Below, piece after piece: positions 29,289 through 37,616 of a stretch of 64,000 nucleotides of DNA. Made by a program: the position numbers and the translations under genes. Below the pieces are notes generated by a model. The model did no database searches and was not told the DNA's origin. It saw only the letters and a list, made by a program, of their open reading frames with translations. This DNA comes from Streptococcus sp. 596553 (GTDB taxonomy: Bacteria > Bacillota > Bacilli > Lactobacillales > Streptococcaceae), in NCBI RefSeq assembly GCF_900411395.1, contig NZ_OXCQ01000001.1:124001-188000 (forward strand), in the 5' to 3' direction. The number at the start of each line of letters is the position of its first letter. Positions within the stretch are counted from its first letter, which is position 1.

Positions 29289-29972
29289 GTGGAAAATCTG
29301 AAGAAAATGGCAGGTATCAAGGCTGCTGAGTTCGTGAGCGATGGAATGGTCGTTGGACTTGGAACAGGCTCGACTGCCTATTATTTTGTCGAAGAAATCG
29401 GTCGTCGTATCAAGGAAGAAGGATTGCAGATTACAGCTGTAACAACTTCTAGTGTGACTAGTAAACAGGCTGAAGGTCTTAACATCCCGCTCAAGTCTAT
29501 TGACCAAGTAGACTTGGTTGATGTGACGGTTGACGGGGCGGATGAAGTGGATAGCCAGTTTAACGGAATCAAAGGCGGTGGTGGTGCCCTTCTGATGGAG
29601 AAGGTTGTAGCAACGCCCTCAAAAGAATATATTTGGGTGGTGGATGAAAGCAAGCTGGTAGACAAACTAGGTGCTTTTAAATTGCCAGTAGAAGTGGTTC
29701 AGTATGGTGCAGAGCAGGTCTTTCGTCGTTTTGAACGAGCTGGCTACAAACCAAGTTTCCGTGAAAAAGATGGCCAACGTTTTGTGACCGATATGCAGAA
29801 CTTTATCATTGACCTTGCCTTGGATGTCATTGAAGATCCAATTGCTTTCGGACAAGAATTGGACCATGTCGTTGGTGTCGTGGAGCACGGCTTATTCAAC
29901 CAAATGGTGGATAAGGTAATCGTTGCTGGACAAGATGGCGTTCAGATTTTAACCTCAAGAAAAGAAAAATAG
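29289..29972 (+). CDS. rpiA: Ribose-5-phosphate isomerase A
   Basis: A 227-residue enzyme interconverting ribose-5-phosphate and ribulose-5-phosphate. Motifs: [26 protein letters not shown] and [11 protein letters not shown]. The start is GTG 29289 with GGAGG 8 bases upstream; the frame from TTG 29232 overlaps the promoter and is rejected. First gene of the operon rpiA-deoB-DUF1697-punA, linking ribose released from nucleosides to the pentose phosphate pathway. Confidence 0.95.
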   Translation: MENLKKMAGIKAAEFVSDGMVVGLGTGSTAYYFVEEIGRRIKEEGLQITAVTTSSVTSKQAEGLNIPLKSIDQVDLVDVTVDGADEVDSQFNGIKGGGGALLMEKVVATPSKEYIWVVDESKLVDKLGAFKLPVEVVQYGAEQVFRRFERAGYKPSFREKDGQRFVTDMQNFIIDLALDVIEDPIAFGQELDHVVGVVEHGLFNQMVDKVIVAGQDGVQILTSRKEK

Positions 29973-29985
29973 AAGGGGGCATAAG

Positions 29986-31197
29986 ATGTCTAAATTTAAT
30001 CGTATTCACTTGGTAGTACTGGATTCTGTAGGAATCGGAGCTGCACCAGATGCCAATAACTTTGTCAATGCAGGGGTTCCAGATGGTGCCTCTGACACAC
30101 TGGGACACATTTCAAAAACAGTTGGTTTGAATGTCCCAAACATGGCTAAAATAGGTCTTGGAAATATTCCTCGTGAAACTCCTCTTAAGACGGTACCAGC
30201 TGAAAGCAATCCAACAGGATATGCGACGAAATTGGAAGAAGTATCTCTTGGTAAGGATACCATGACTGGTCACTGGGAAATCATGGGACTCAATATTACT
30301 GAACCTTTCGATACTTTTTGGAACGGATTCCCAGAAGAAATCTTGACAAAAATCGAAGATTTCTCAGGACGCAAGGTTATTCGTGAAGCCAACAAACCTT
30401 ACTCAGGAACGGCTGTTATCGATGATTTTGGACCACGTCAGATGGAAACTGGAGAGTTGATTATCTATACTTCAGCTGACCCAGTCTTGCAAATTGCTGC
30501 CCACGAAGACATCATTCCTCTTGATGAATTGTACCGTATCTGTGAATACGCTCGTTCGATTACCCTTGAGCGCCCTGCCCTTCTAGGTCGTATCATTGCT
30601 CGCCCTTATGTAGGTGAACCAGGTAACTTCACTCGTACGGCAAACCGTCGTGACTTGGCGGTATCTCCATTTGCCCCAACTGTTTTGGATAAATTGAACG
30701 AAGCTGGTATCGATACTTATGCTGTGGGTAAAATCAACGATATCTTTAACGGTGCTGGTATCAACCATGACATGGGCCACAACAAGTCAAACAGCCATGG
30801 AATTGATACACTATTGAAGACCATGGGCCTTGCTGAATTTGAAAAAGGATTCTCATTCACAAACTTGGTTGACTTTGATGCCCTTTACGGCCACCGTCGT
30901 AATGCTCACGGCTACCGTGATTGTTTGCATGAGTTTGATGAGCGCTTGCCTGAAATTATCGCAGCCATGAGAGAGAACGACCTTCTCTTGATTACTGCGG
31001 ATCACGGGAACGACCCAACTTACGCAGGAACAGACCACACTCGCGAATATATCCCACTTTTGGCTTACAGTCCTGCCTTTAAAGGAAATGGCGTCATTCC
31101 AGTCGGACATTTCGCAGATATTTCAGCGACTGTTGCCGATAACTTTGGTGTGGAAACTGCTATGATTGGGGAAAGTTTCTTAGATAAATTGGTATAA
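29986..31197 (+). CDS. deoB: Phosphopentomutase
   Basis: A 403-residue metalloenzyme of the alkaline-phosphatase superfamily that converts (deoxy)ribose-1-phosphate to the 5-phosphate. The metal-site Asp is D13 in LDSVGIG, the phospho-threonine region is KDTMTGHWE (residues 90-98), and the second metal cluster includes TADHGNDPT and DHTREY. Full length. AGGGGGCATAAG precedes the ATG, 13 bases after rpiA. Confidence 0.96.
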   Translation: MSKFNRIHLVVLDSVGIGAAPDANNFVNAGVPDGASDTLGHISKTVGLNVPNMAKIGLGNIPRETPLKTVPAESNPTGYATKLEEVSLGKDTMTGHWEIMGLNITEPFDTFWNGFPEEILTKIEDFSGRKVIREANKPYSGTAVIDDFGPRQMETGELIIYTSADPVLQIAAHEDIIPLDELYRICEYARSITLERPALLGRIIARPYVGEPGNFTRTANRRDLAVSPFAPTVLDKLNEAGIDTYAVGKINDIFNGAGINHDMGHNKSNSHGIDTLLKTMGLAEFEKGFSFTNLVDFDALYGHRRNAHGYRDCLHEFDERLPEIIAAMRENDLLLITADHGNDPTYAGTDHTREYIPLLAYSPAFKGNGVIPVGHFADISATVADNFGVETAMIGESFLDKLV

Positions 31198-31198
31198 G

Positions 31199-31759
31199 AT
31201 GACGAGATATGCTTTACTTGTTCGGGGCATTAATGTAGGTGGGAAAAATAAAGTTGTTATGGCGCAGCTTCGGCAAGAATTGACAGAGTTGGGAATTGAA
31301 AAGGTTGAAAGCTACATCAACAGTGGCAATATTTTCTTTACTTCGACAGAACCAAAAGCTCGATTGGTTGAAAAATTAGAGACTTTCTTTGCAGTCAATT
31401 ATCCATTTATTCAAAGCTTTTCTTTACTGAGTCAAGAAGACTATGAAGACGAACTTGAGAGTCTACCAGCTTGGTGGAATGAAGACTTGGCAAGAAAAGA
31501 CGTTCTCTTTTACACGGAGGGTTTGGATGTGGAGCAAGTCATCACGACAGTTGAGAGTTTAGAGATGAAAGATGAGGTCGTTCATTTTGGAAAACTTGGT
31601 ATTTTCTGGGGGAAATTCTCTGAGGAAACCTACTCTAAGACTGCCTATCACAAGTACTTGCTCAAGATGCCTTTCTACCGCCACATTACTATTCGCAATG
31701 CTAAAACTTTTGACAAAATCGGTCAAATGCTAAAAAATAATAGAGGAGACACACAATGA
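31199..31759 (+). CDS. DUF1697 family protein
   Basis: A 186-residue soluble protein with the DUF1697 signature MTRYALLVRGINVGGKNKV and ESYINSGNIFF. The family has no established function. The start follows deoB's stop by one base and the last four bases overlap the punA start (ATGA). It is therefore tightly coupled to the nucleoside salvage operon, suggesting but not proving a related role. Confidence 0.88.
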   Translation: MTRYALLVRGINVGGKNKVVMAQLRQELTELGIEKVESYINSGNIFFTSTEPKARLVEKLETFFAVNYPFIQSFSLLSQEDYEDELESLPAWWNEDLARKDVLFYTEGLDVEQVITTVESLEMKDEVVHFGKLGIFWGKFSEETYSKTAYHKYLLKMPFYRHITIRNAKTFDKIGQMLKNNRGDTQ

Positions 31760-32565
31760 CATTTTTAGATAAGATCAAGGAAACAGCTACTTTCCTGAAA
31801 GAAAAAGGAATCCAAGCGCCTGAGTTTGGTTTAATCCTTGGATCAGGGCTTGGAGAATTGGCAGAAGAAATCGAAAATCCAGTTGTAGTAGACTATGCTG
31901 AGATTCCAAACTGGGGCCGCTCTACAGTAGTTGGTCACGCTGGGAAATTGGTATATGGTGAACTGGCAGGTCGCAAGGTCTTGGCTCTTCAAGGTCGCTT
32001 CCATTTCTACGAAGGGAACCCTCTGGAAGTGGTGACTTTCCCAGTTCGTGTCATGAAAGTTCTTGGATGTGAAGGTGTCATTGTAACCAATGCAGCTGGT
32101 GGTATTGGTTATGGCCCTGGTACTTTGATGGCTATCTCAGACCATATCAATATGACGGGGCAAAATCCATTGATGGGTGAAAACTTGGATGACTTTGGTC
32201 CACGTTTTCCAGATATGTCTAAGGCCTACACACCAGAATACCGTGCTACTGCCCATGAAGTGGCCCAAAAACTTGGTATCAAGCTTGATGAAGGTGTCTA
32301 TATCGGCGTTACTGGTCCAACTTATGAAACACCAGCAGAGATTCGTGCCTATAAGACACTGGGAGCAGATGCAGTTGGTATGTCTACGGTTCCTGAAGTG
32401 ATCGTGGCAGCCCACTCAGGCTTGAAAGTTCTAGGAATTTCATGTATTACTAACTTTGCGGCTGGTTTCCAAGAAGAACTCAACCACGAAGAAGTTGTAG
32501 AAGTAACCGAACGTGTCAAAGGTGATTTCAAAGGCTTGCTTAAAGCTATTCTTGCTGAATTGTAA
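31756..32565 (+). CDS. punA: Purine nucleoside phosphorylase (family 2, trimeric)
   Basis: A 269-residue enzyme that phosphorolytically cleaves inosine/guanosine-type nucleosides. Motifs: GLILGSGLGELAE, GHAGKLVYGEL, RFHFYEGN, VTNAAGGIG, MTGQNPL, GPTYETPAEIR and GMSTVPEVIVAAHSGL. Full length. A diverged copy of its last 70 or so codons lies at 35754-35993 beyond the inserted surface-protein gene. Confidence 0.95.
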   Translation: MTFLDKIKETATFLKEKGIQAPEFGLILGSGLGELAEEIENPVVVDYAEIPNWGRSTVVGHAGKLVYGELAGRKVLALQGRFHFYEGNPLEVVTFPVRVMKVLGCEGVIVTNAAGGIGYGPGTLMAISDHINMTGQNPLMGENLDDFGPRFPDMSKAYTPEYRATAHEVAQKLGIKLDEGVYIGVTGPTYETPAEIRAYKTLGADAVGMSTVPEVIVAAHSGLKVLGISCITNFAAGFQEELNHEEVVEVTERVKGDFKGLLKAILAEL

Positions 32566-32866
32566 GAAAAAAGATTTAAAAGGGGGAATACCTCTACCTT
32601 TTCATAATTGACTATTCGGAACAAAGAAGAAACATAGGTAGACTATGGGTTTCTTCCTACTCTTGTAACTGAAAGAGTCTGATAGTTAGCATTGTGAAAG
32701 ACAAGATTCTAGGATACTAGCATTAGCTTCCTAGCCAAGCAGACTAGTATGATAAGAAGAGATAAGAATGAATTTACTTTCTGAATTTCTCAGTCTTATC
32801 ATATATAGCACAATGAGATTTTGCTTGAGTCTGCTTACAAATAAACGAAAAGAAAGATAAGAAATA
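32566..32866 (+). other. 301-base gap between punA and the secreted-protein gene
   Basis: No gene. It holds a hairpin GAAGAAACATAG/CTATGGGTTTCTTC (32626-32656) and a long-range inverted repeat TATGATAAGA (32748-32757) / TCTTATCATA (32794-32803). A-T-rich sequence with a weak TATATA (about 32801-32806) precedes the secreted-protein gene. No strong promoter or terminator could be assigned. Confidence 0.5.
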
Positions 32867-35614
32867 ATGAAAATTGGTCAACGAATTATGCGCTTTGGCA
32901 TAAAAAAATTAAGTATCGGAGTTGTATCTGTTGCAGTCGGCTTCGCATTTCTAGCTCCAGCTGGAATTTCAGCCAATGAACTAAAACAAGATGTAACATC
33001 TGAAGTGGCAACAAGAGTGCTAGATTCTAAGGAGGAATTGAGAGAGCCGGAAAATGTTGCTCCAAAACTAGAAACTCCTCTTAGAGAGGAGCCAAGACTA
33101 ACTCCTCAAACGCTTCCAGAAGCAAGTGAAGTTCTTGAAAACAAAAGGGAAGAGTCAAAAGTAGAGATAACAGAGCCAGCTCAAGACTCACCTATTCATG
33201 CTCCTGTAGAAGAAACTAAAGAAGAAGTTGTGACAGAAAAACCAACAAATACTCGTTCTTTAACAGCAGAAGATTTGGTGAAGATTTCCAAAGGGGAATT
33301 GCATTTAGAAAATGATTTGATTGATGAATCTCTCTATGGTGAAAAAGTTCTTGATTTGGAAGGGGATGATGACCAAGATGGCATCAAAAACAAAGATGAA
33401 CTTTATGTGTACAACAAAGATGGTAAGGATTATCTAGGATATAACAGTCATCCCTTGCTAGCAGACAGTGATGGGGATGGTTTGTCAGATGGAGAAGATG
33501 ACAATAAGAAAGAATGGTATGTCACAGACCGTGATTCTCTTCTCTTTATGGAGTTAGCCTATCGAGACGATGATTATATTGAGAAAATTTTAGATCATAA
33601 GAATCCTTTCCCTAGTCTCTATCTTGACCGTCAAGAATACAAACTCATGCACAATGAATTGGCTCCTTTCTGGAAGATGAAAAAAGCCTACCATACAGAT
33701 AGTGGTCTGGATGCTTTCTTATTTGAGACCAAGAGCGACCTTCCTTATCTCAAAGATGGAACGGTGCACATGTTGGCTATTCGTGGAACGCGAGTTAATG
33801 ACGCCAAGGACTTAAGTGCAGATTTGGTTTTATTAGGTGGAAATAAACCAGCTCAAGCGGATGATATCCGCAAGGTTGTTGGGGAATTAGCTAAGGATAC
33901 AAGTATTACCAAGTTGTATATGACAGGTCATTCTCTTGGAGGCTACCTAGCTCAGATTGCAGCGGTTGAAGCTTACCAAAAATATCCTGACTTTTATAAC
34001 CATGTATTGAGGAAAGTGACGACTTTCAGTGCGCCTAAAGTGATTACTTCCAGAACTGTTTGGAATGCTAAGAATGGTTTCTGGGATGTTGGTTTGGAAA
34101 GCCGTAAATTAGCTGTTAGTGGAAAAATTAAGCATTATGTAGTTGATAATGATAATGTTGTGACTCCATTGATTCATAATGATCGTGATATTGTTACATT
34201 TACAGGTAATTCACGCTTTAAACACCGTTCTCGTGGCTATTTTGAAAGTCGAATGAATGATATTCCTAACTTTAATATTGGTAAACGAGCTACCTTAGAC
34301 AAACATGGTTATCGTGATCCGAAATTGGATAAAGTGCGATTCTTTAAGAAACAGGCTCTGCCTCAATCTTCTAGTCAACCAAGCGCTGAACCAATGGAAA
34401 ATATTGCCTTAGGAAAACAGGTTAGTCAAAGTTCGACAGCTTTCGGAGGAGATGCTAGAAGAGCTGTGGATGGCAAAGTTGATGGTAACTATGGTCACAA
34501 TTCTGTCACTCATACCAACTTCCAATCCAAGCCTTGGTGGCAAGTAGATTTGGCTAAAGAAGAAACCATTCGCCAAATCAATATTTACAACCGAACAGAC
34601 ACTGCCCAGGATAGATTGGCAAACTTTGATGTCATTCTTTTAGACAGTTCTGGTAAAGAAATTGAGAGAAAACGCATAACATCTCTTAAAGATGTATCAG
34701 CACAAATTGCGATTAACCATAAAAAAGCGCGCTATGTTCGAATTGAGCTAGAAGGCTATAATGCCCTCAGTCTTGCAGAAGTCCAAGTATATCGTGCTGA
34801 GAATATTGCTTGGAAAAAACAAGCTAAGCAAAGTTCTACTGATTTTGGTGGAGATGCTAGTCGTGCCTTGGATGGTAATACCAATAGTAGTTATAGCCAG
34901 CAATCAATTACCCATACAAAATTTGAAAACCAGCCTTGGTGGGAAGTTGATTTAGGTCGTACAGAACAGGTAGGACTTGTTCGCCTTCATAACCGTGGGG
35001 ATGGAGAACTTTCTAAACGTCTGTCAGACTTTGATGTGATTTTATATGATGAAAAAGGGAAAGAAGTTGCTAGACAGTATGTTTCTAAACTTGACGGAAC
35101 GAGCTTGGATGTTCAATTAAATGGGAAATTGGGACGCCGTGTTCGTGTGCAACTACGTAAGAACAATCAAGCCCTCAGTCTTGCAGAAGTAGAAGTTTTC
35201 CGCTTTATCGCTACGAATGGTGAGACAGCGACACAAGTTTCTAAGCCAGTTCAACCAATCAGTCAGACTCCTGTGAAGGATAAAACATTGACAATTCAAC
35301 ATAGTGGAGCTTACATTGCCCGCTACTCTATCACTTGGGAAGAAGTTACAGTAGATAAAGATGGAAACCAAGTTGTTCGTAGTCGTTCTTGGGAAGGAAA
35401 CGGTCGCAACCAGACTGCAGGTTTTGTCCTCAACCTCCCAATCAAAGAAAATATGAGAAATCTGCGAATTAAGATTGAGAAAAAGACAGGTCTACTATGG
35501 AATAGATGGCAAACAATCTATGAAAACAGACCAATTTTAGCTCAACCCCATCGTAAAATTACCCATTGGGGCACGACATTAAATTCTAAGATTTCTGATG
35601 ACGATGTCTTGTAA
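32867..35614 (+). CDS. Secreted lipase / F-type lectin / cytolysin-domain-4 fusion protein
   Basis: 915 residues. A signal peptide with a YSIRK-like core (FGIKKLSIGVVSVAVGF) is probably cut after A36. A Glu/Pro-rich linker follows (about 40-125). Two thrombospondin type-3-like calcium loops are at about 163-178 (DDDQDGIKN) and 198-212 (DSDGDGLSDGEDD). A class 3 lipase domain (about 220-480) has the nucleophile elbow GHSLGG at 354-359 (S356) and a candidate Asp in VVDNDNVVTPL. Two tandem F-type lectin/discoidin-like domains (about 511-645 and 646-778) each have THT...PWWxVDL and N-R-x-D. Residues about 807-915 read as domain 4 of a cholesterol-dependent cytolysin: HSGAY, ITWEE, RNLRIKI, TGLLWNRW and WGTTL. 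No LPXTG or membrane anchor, so it is probably released. Domains are recognised by eye. Confidence 0.85.
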   Translation: MKIGQRIMRFGIKKLSIGVVSVAVGFAFLAPAGISANELKQDVTSEVATRVLDSKEELREPENVAPKLETPLREEPRLTPQTLPEASEVLENKREESKVEITEPAQDSPIHAPVEETKEEVVTEKPTNTRSLTAEDLVKISKGELHLENDLIDESLYGEKVLDLEGDDDQDGIKNKDELYVYNKDGKDYLGYNSHPLLADSDGDGLSDGEDDNKKEWYVTDRDSLLFMELAYRDDDYIEKILDHKNPFPSLYLDRQEYKLMHNELAPFWKMKKAYHTDSGLDAFLFETKSDLPYLKDGTVHMLAIRGTRVNDAKDLSADLVLLGGNKPAQADDIRKVVGELAKDTSITKLYMTGHSLGGYLAQIAAVEAYQKYPDFYNHVLRKVTTFSAPKVITSRTVWNAKNGFWDVGLESRKLAVSGKIKHYVVDNDNVVTPLIHNDRDIVTFTGNSRFKHRSRGYFESRMNDIPNFNIGKRATLDKHGYRDPKLDKVRFFKKQALPQSSSQPSAEPMENIALGKQVSQSSTAFGGDARRAVDGKVDGNYGHNSVTHTNFQSKPWWQVDLAKEETIRQINIYNRTDTAQDRLANFDVILLDSSGKEIERKRITSLKDVSAQIAINHKKARYVRIELEGYNALSLAEVQVYRAENIAWKKQAKQSSTDFGGDASRALDGNTNSSYSQQSITHTKFENQPWWEVDLGRTEQVGLVRLHNRGDGELSKRLSDFDVILYDEKGKEVARQYVSKLDGTSLDVQLNGKLGRRVRVQLRKNNQALSLAEVEVFRFIATNGETATQVSKPVQPISQTPVKDKTLTIQHSGAYIARYSITWEEVTVDKDGNQVVRSRSWEGNGRNQTAGFVLNLPIKENMRNLRIKIEKKTGLLWNRWQTIYENRPILAQPHRKITHWGTTLNSKISDDDVL

Positions 35615-35654
35615 AAAATCCTACTATTTAATAATGAGATGATTTAGTTTATAA

Positions 35655-35697
35655 GAGAAGTACTACCTGAGCTTGAATAGAACTCAGGTAGCTCTCT
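35655..35697 (+). terminator. Hairpin after the secreted-protein gene
   Basis: CTACCTGAG (35663-35671) pairs with CTCAGGTAG (35683-35691), with further partial pairing outside. There is no T-run, so it is a hairpin of uncertain role rather than a canonical terminator. Confidence 0.45.
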
Positions 35698-35717
35698 ATG
35701 AAAGAACAAAATTAAAC

Positions 35718-35762
35718 AGAAAGGTAGAGTGAGGTGTTCTAATTTGAACACGAGTGGAAATT
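35718..35762 (+). ncRNA. Candidate structured intergenic element, partial copy A
   Basis: Shares AGAAAGGTAGAG...TTTGAACACGAG(T/C)GGAAA with the element at 37418-37463, with a GTGTTC/GAACAC stem. It runs into the punA remnant. Confidence 0.45.
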
Positions 35763-35993
35763 CGTACCTATAAGATGCTTGAAACAGATGTGGTCGGAAT
35801 GTCAACTGCTCCTGAAGTTATTGTTGTAGCCTACTCAGCTTTGAAACTTCTAGGAATTTTATGTATTACTAACTATACTACTGGTTTCAAAGAAGAGATT
35901 AACCACGAAGAGGTTATAGAAGTGACTGAGTGTGTTAAAGGTAATTTTAAAGGCTTACTTAAAGCCGTTTTTGCTGAATTATTACTATGTTAA
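35754..35993 (+). pseudogene. Truncated, diverged punA 3' end
   Basis: The translation (IRTYKMLETDVVGMSTAPEV... to FKGLLKAVFAEL) aligns along its whole length with the C-terminal 75 residues of PunA (IRAYKTLGADAVGMSTVPEV...). It carries many substitutions, including loss of residues conserved in the active-site loop (AAHSGL becomes VAYSAL). The normal stop after AEL is lost and the frame reads LLLC to 35993, overlapping the clc start. The N-terminal 190 residues are missing. A non-functional leftover of a second purine nucleoside phosphorylase gene. Confidence 0.85.
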
Positions 35994-37270
35994 AAGAATT
36001 GAGGAGTATTTTTCAGAAAATCCCTTATAATCTTAAATTATTCCTAGCAGTCATTTTGCAAGGAATAGTTTCAGGTTTATTTGGTATTTTTCTACATTAT
36101 CTTTTAAAGATAATAGAGGGGATAGCTTTTGGTCAATCAGAGCATCAAACTGTATTCTTGACAGATGGAGTTTCCTCATCGCGGATAGGATTAAGTTTAA
36201 TAATCGTGGGTGTCAGCTCATCCTTGGTTTGGTATTTCTTGCAAAAAAAATCACAGATTTTTTCCATTAAAGCACAGATGAAAGATGAGACTTCACAATA
36301 CAAACTTCATTTTTTAAAACAGCTATTTCATTCAATTTGGCAGATTATTGCAGTTGGAGGGGGAGCACCTATTGGTAAAGAAGCTGCGCCACGAGAGATT
36401 GGAACTCTATTTGCAGGACCAATTGGAAAAATATGTTCTCTCTCTAAGAAGGATCAAATCTTTCTCCTTGCTTGTGGTGCTGGTGCTGGTTTAGCAGCTG
36501 TCTACCAGGTTCCATTAACAAGTGTCTTCTTTGTTTTTGAAACTCTAGGAATTGCTCTATCTATTAAACGATTTGTCTTAGTCGGTTTGACTACCTATGT
36601 GTCAACCTATACAGCAGGCTTGGTTATTTCAGATCAGGCTCTCTACCAGATTCCAGCTATCGCATGGTCATTAAAGGAAATGTGGATTATTCCCTTATTA
36701 CTTCTTTTCTTAACCCCACTAGCTTGGCTTTTTGGTGGCTTGAGTAAAGAAGTGTCTTCAAACAGGATAAAAGATAAACGAGTACTTCTCACATTGCCTA
36801 CAGCTTTTCTTTTTCTTGCTGGGTTGGCAAGTTATTTTCCACATCTACTTGGAAATGGACGTATGATGGCTCAGGAAGTATTGAATGGTAGCAACGGCAA
36901 AACAGTATTCCTCTTGTTTATCCTAAAAGCACTGGTCGTTCTTATTACTCTATGGGCAGGGGCCTATGGTGGTACACTTACGCCATCTTTTGCCTTGGGG
37001 ATGGCTGGAGCTGCTCTCTTTGGAATGATTCTAGGTGGGGATAGCCAGCCAAGCATTTTGCTTTTGGGATCGGTTTGCTTTTTGTCTGTGACTTTGAGGG
37101 CTCCCTGGTCAGCAACTGGATTAGTAATAGGTTTCACTGGGCTAGCTTTAGATTCTCTTCCGTATCTCTTAGTAACAGCTGTTTTAGCCTATGAATTTGC
37201 AAAAATATTAGATCGTTTTTCTTGGGCTAACATACTGTGTCAGAAGTCAAAGAATAGAGTAATAAGATAG
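35987..37270 (+). CDS. CLC-family chloride channel/transporter
   Basis: A 427-residue polytopic membrane protein with the CLC selectivity motifs in variant form: GGGAPIGKEAAPREIG (for GxEGP), GAGAGLAAVYQVPLTSVFFVFE, and GAYGGTLTPSFALG (for GxFxP). About ten or more hydrophobic helices; no C-terminal CBS domains. It probably moves chloride or fluoride across the membrane; the ion cannot be assigned. The ATG at 35987 lacks a good Shine-Dalgarno and overlaps the punA remnant, so the true start is uncertain. Confidence 0.88.
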   Translation: MLKELRSIFQKIPYNLKLFLAVILQGIVSGLFGIFLHYLLKIIEGIAFGQSEHQTVFLTDGVSSSRIGLSLIIVGVSSSLVWYFLQKKSQIFSIKAQMKDETSQYKLHFLKQLFHSIWQIIAVGGGAPIGKEAAPREIGTLFAGPIGKICSLSKKDQIFLLACGAGAGLAAVYQVPLTSVFFVFETLGIALSIKRFVLVGLTTYVSTYTAGLVISDQALYQIPAIAWSLKEMWIIPLLLLFLTPLAWLFGGLSKEVSSNRIKDKRVLLTLPTAFLFLAGLASYFPHLLGNGRMMAQEVLNGSNGKTVFLLFILKALVVLITLWAGAYGGTLTPSFALGMAGAALFGMILGGDSQPSILLLGSVCFLSVTLRAPWSATGLVIGFTGLALDSLPYLLVTAVLAYEFAKILDRFSWANILCQKSKNRVIR

Positions 37271-37367
37271 AGAATGACCGTTTCTTCTAATCAAAGATTT
37301 ATCTTAAAAGATTAAAAACTATTGTCAATTTATCAATAACTGTTTGAAATAAAAAAGAAGTAGGCTT

Positions 37368-37395
37368 ATCGGAGTCATGATTGAATCCGATTTTT
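37368..37395 (+). terminator. Terminator after the CLC gene
   Basis: ATCGGA pairs with TCCGAT across a 12-base loop, followed by TTTTCC. Modest stability. Confidence 0.5.
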
Positions 37396-37417
37396 CCTAG
37401 CTATGAAATATAAAAAA

Positions 37418-37606
37418 AGAAAGGTAGAGCGTGTGTTTTGATTTGAACACGAGCGGAAAACTTTTCATAACAATAAAAGAAAGGATGGGTTAACTGTATT
37501 CATTGAACTGAATACGGGCGGAGAACTGTGTAAAAAAGATAAACTGTCTAGCATCTGAGATGCTTCGTCAGTTTCCTATTTTTACTTTGTTCTCTGTCGC
37601 CCTTTA
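37418..37606 (+). ncRNA. Candidate structured leader upstream of deoD (two tandem modules)
   Basis: Module 1 (37418-37463) and module 2 (from 37478) both start AGAAAGG and contain TTGAAC(x)...ACGxGCGGAxAACT. Module 2 continues with GTGTAAAAAAGATAAAC, a GCATCTGAGATGC hairpin, TTTCCTATTTTTAC and CGCCCTTTATATCTTAA, ending 10 bases before the deoD ATG. Similar blocks lie upstream of parC. Conserved arms suggest a long stem GTG..AAAAAGAtAAA / TTTcTATTTTnAC. No known RNA family is recognised. It could be a leader RNA or a dispersed repeat. With 37271-37417 it fills the 346-base gap. Confidence 0.5.
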
Positions 37607-37616
37607 TATCTTAATT

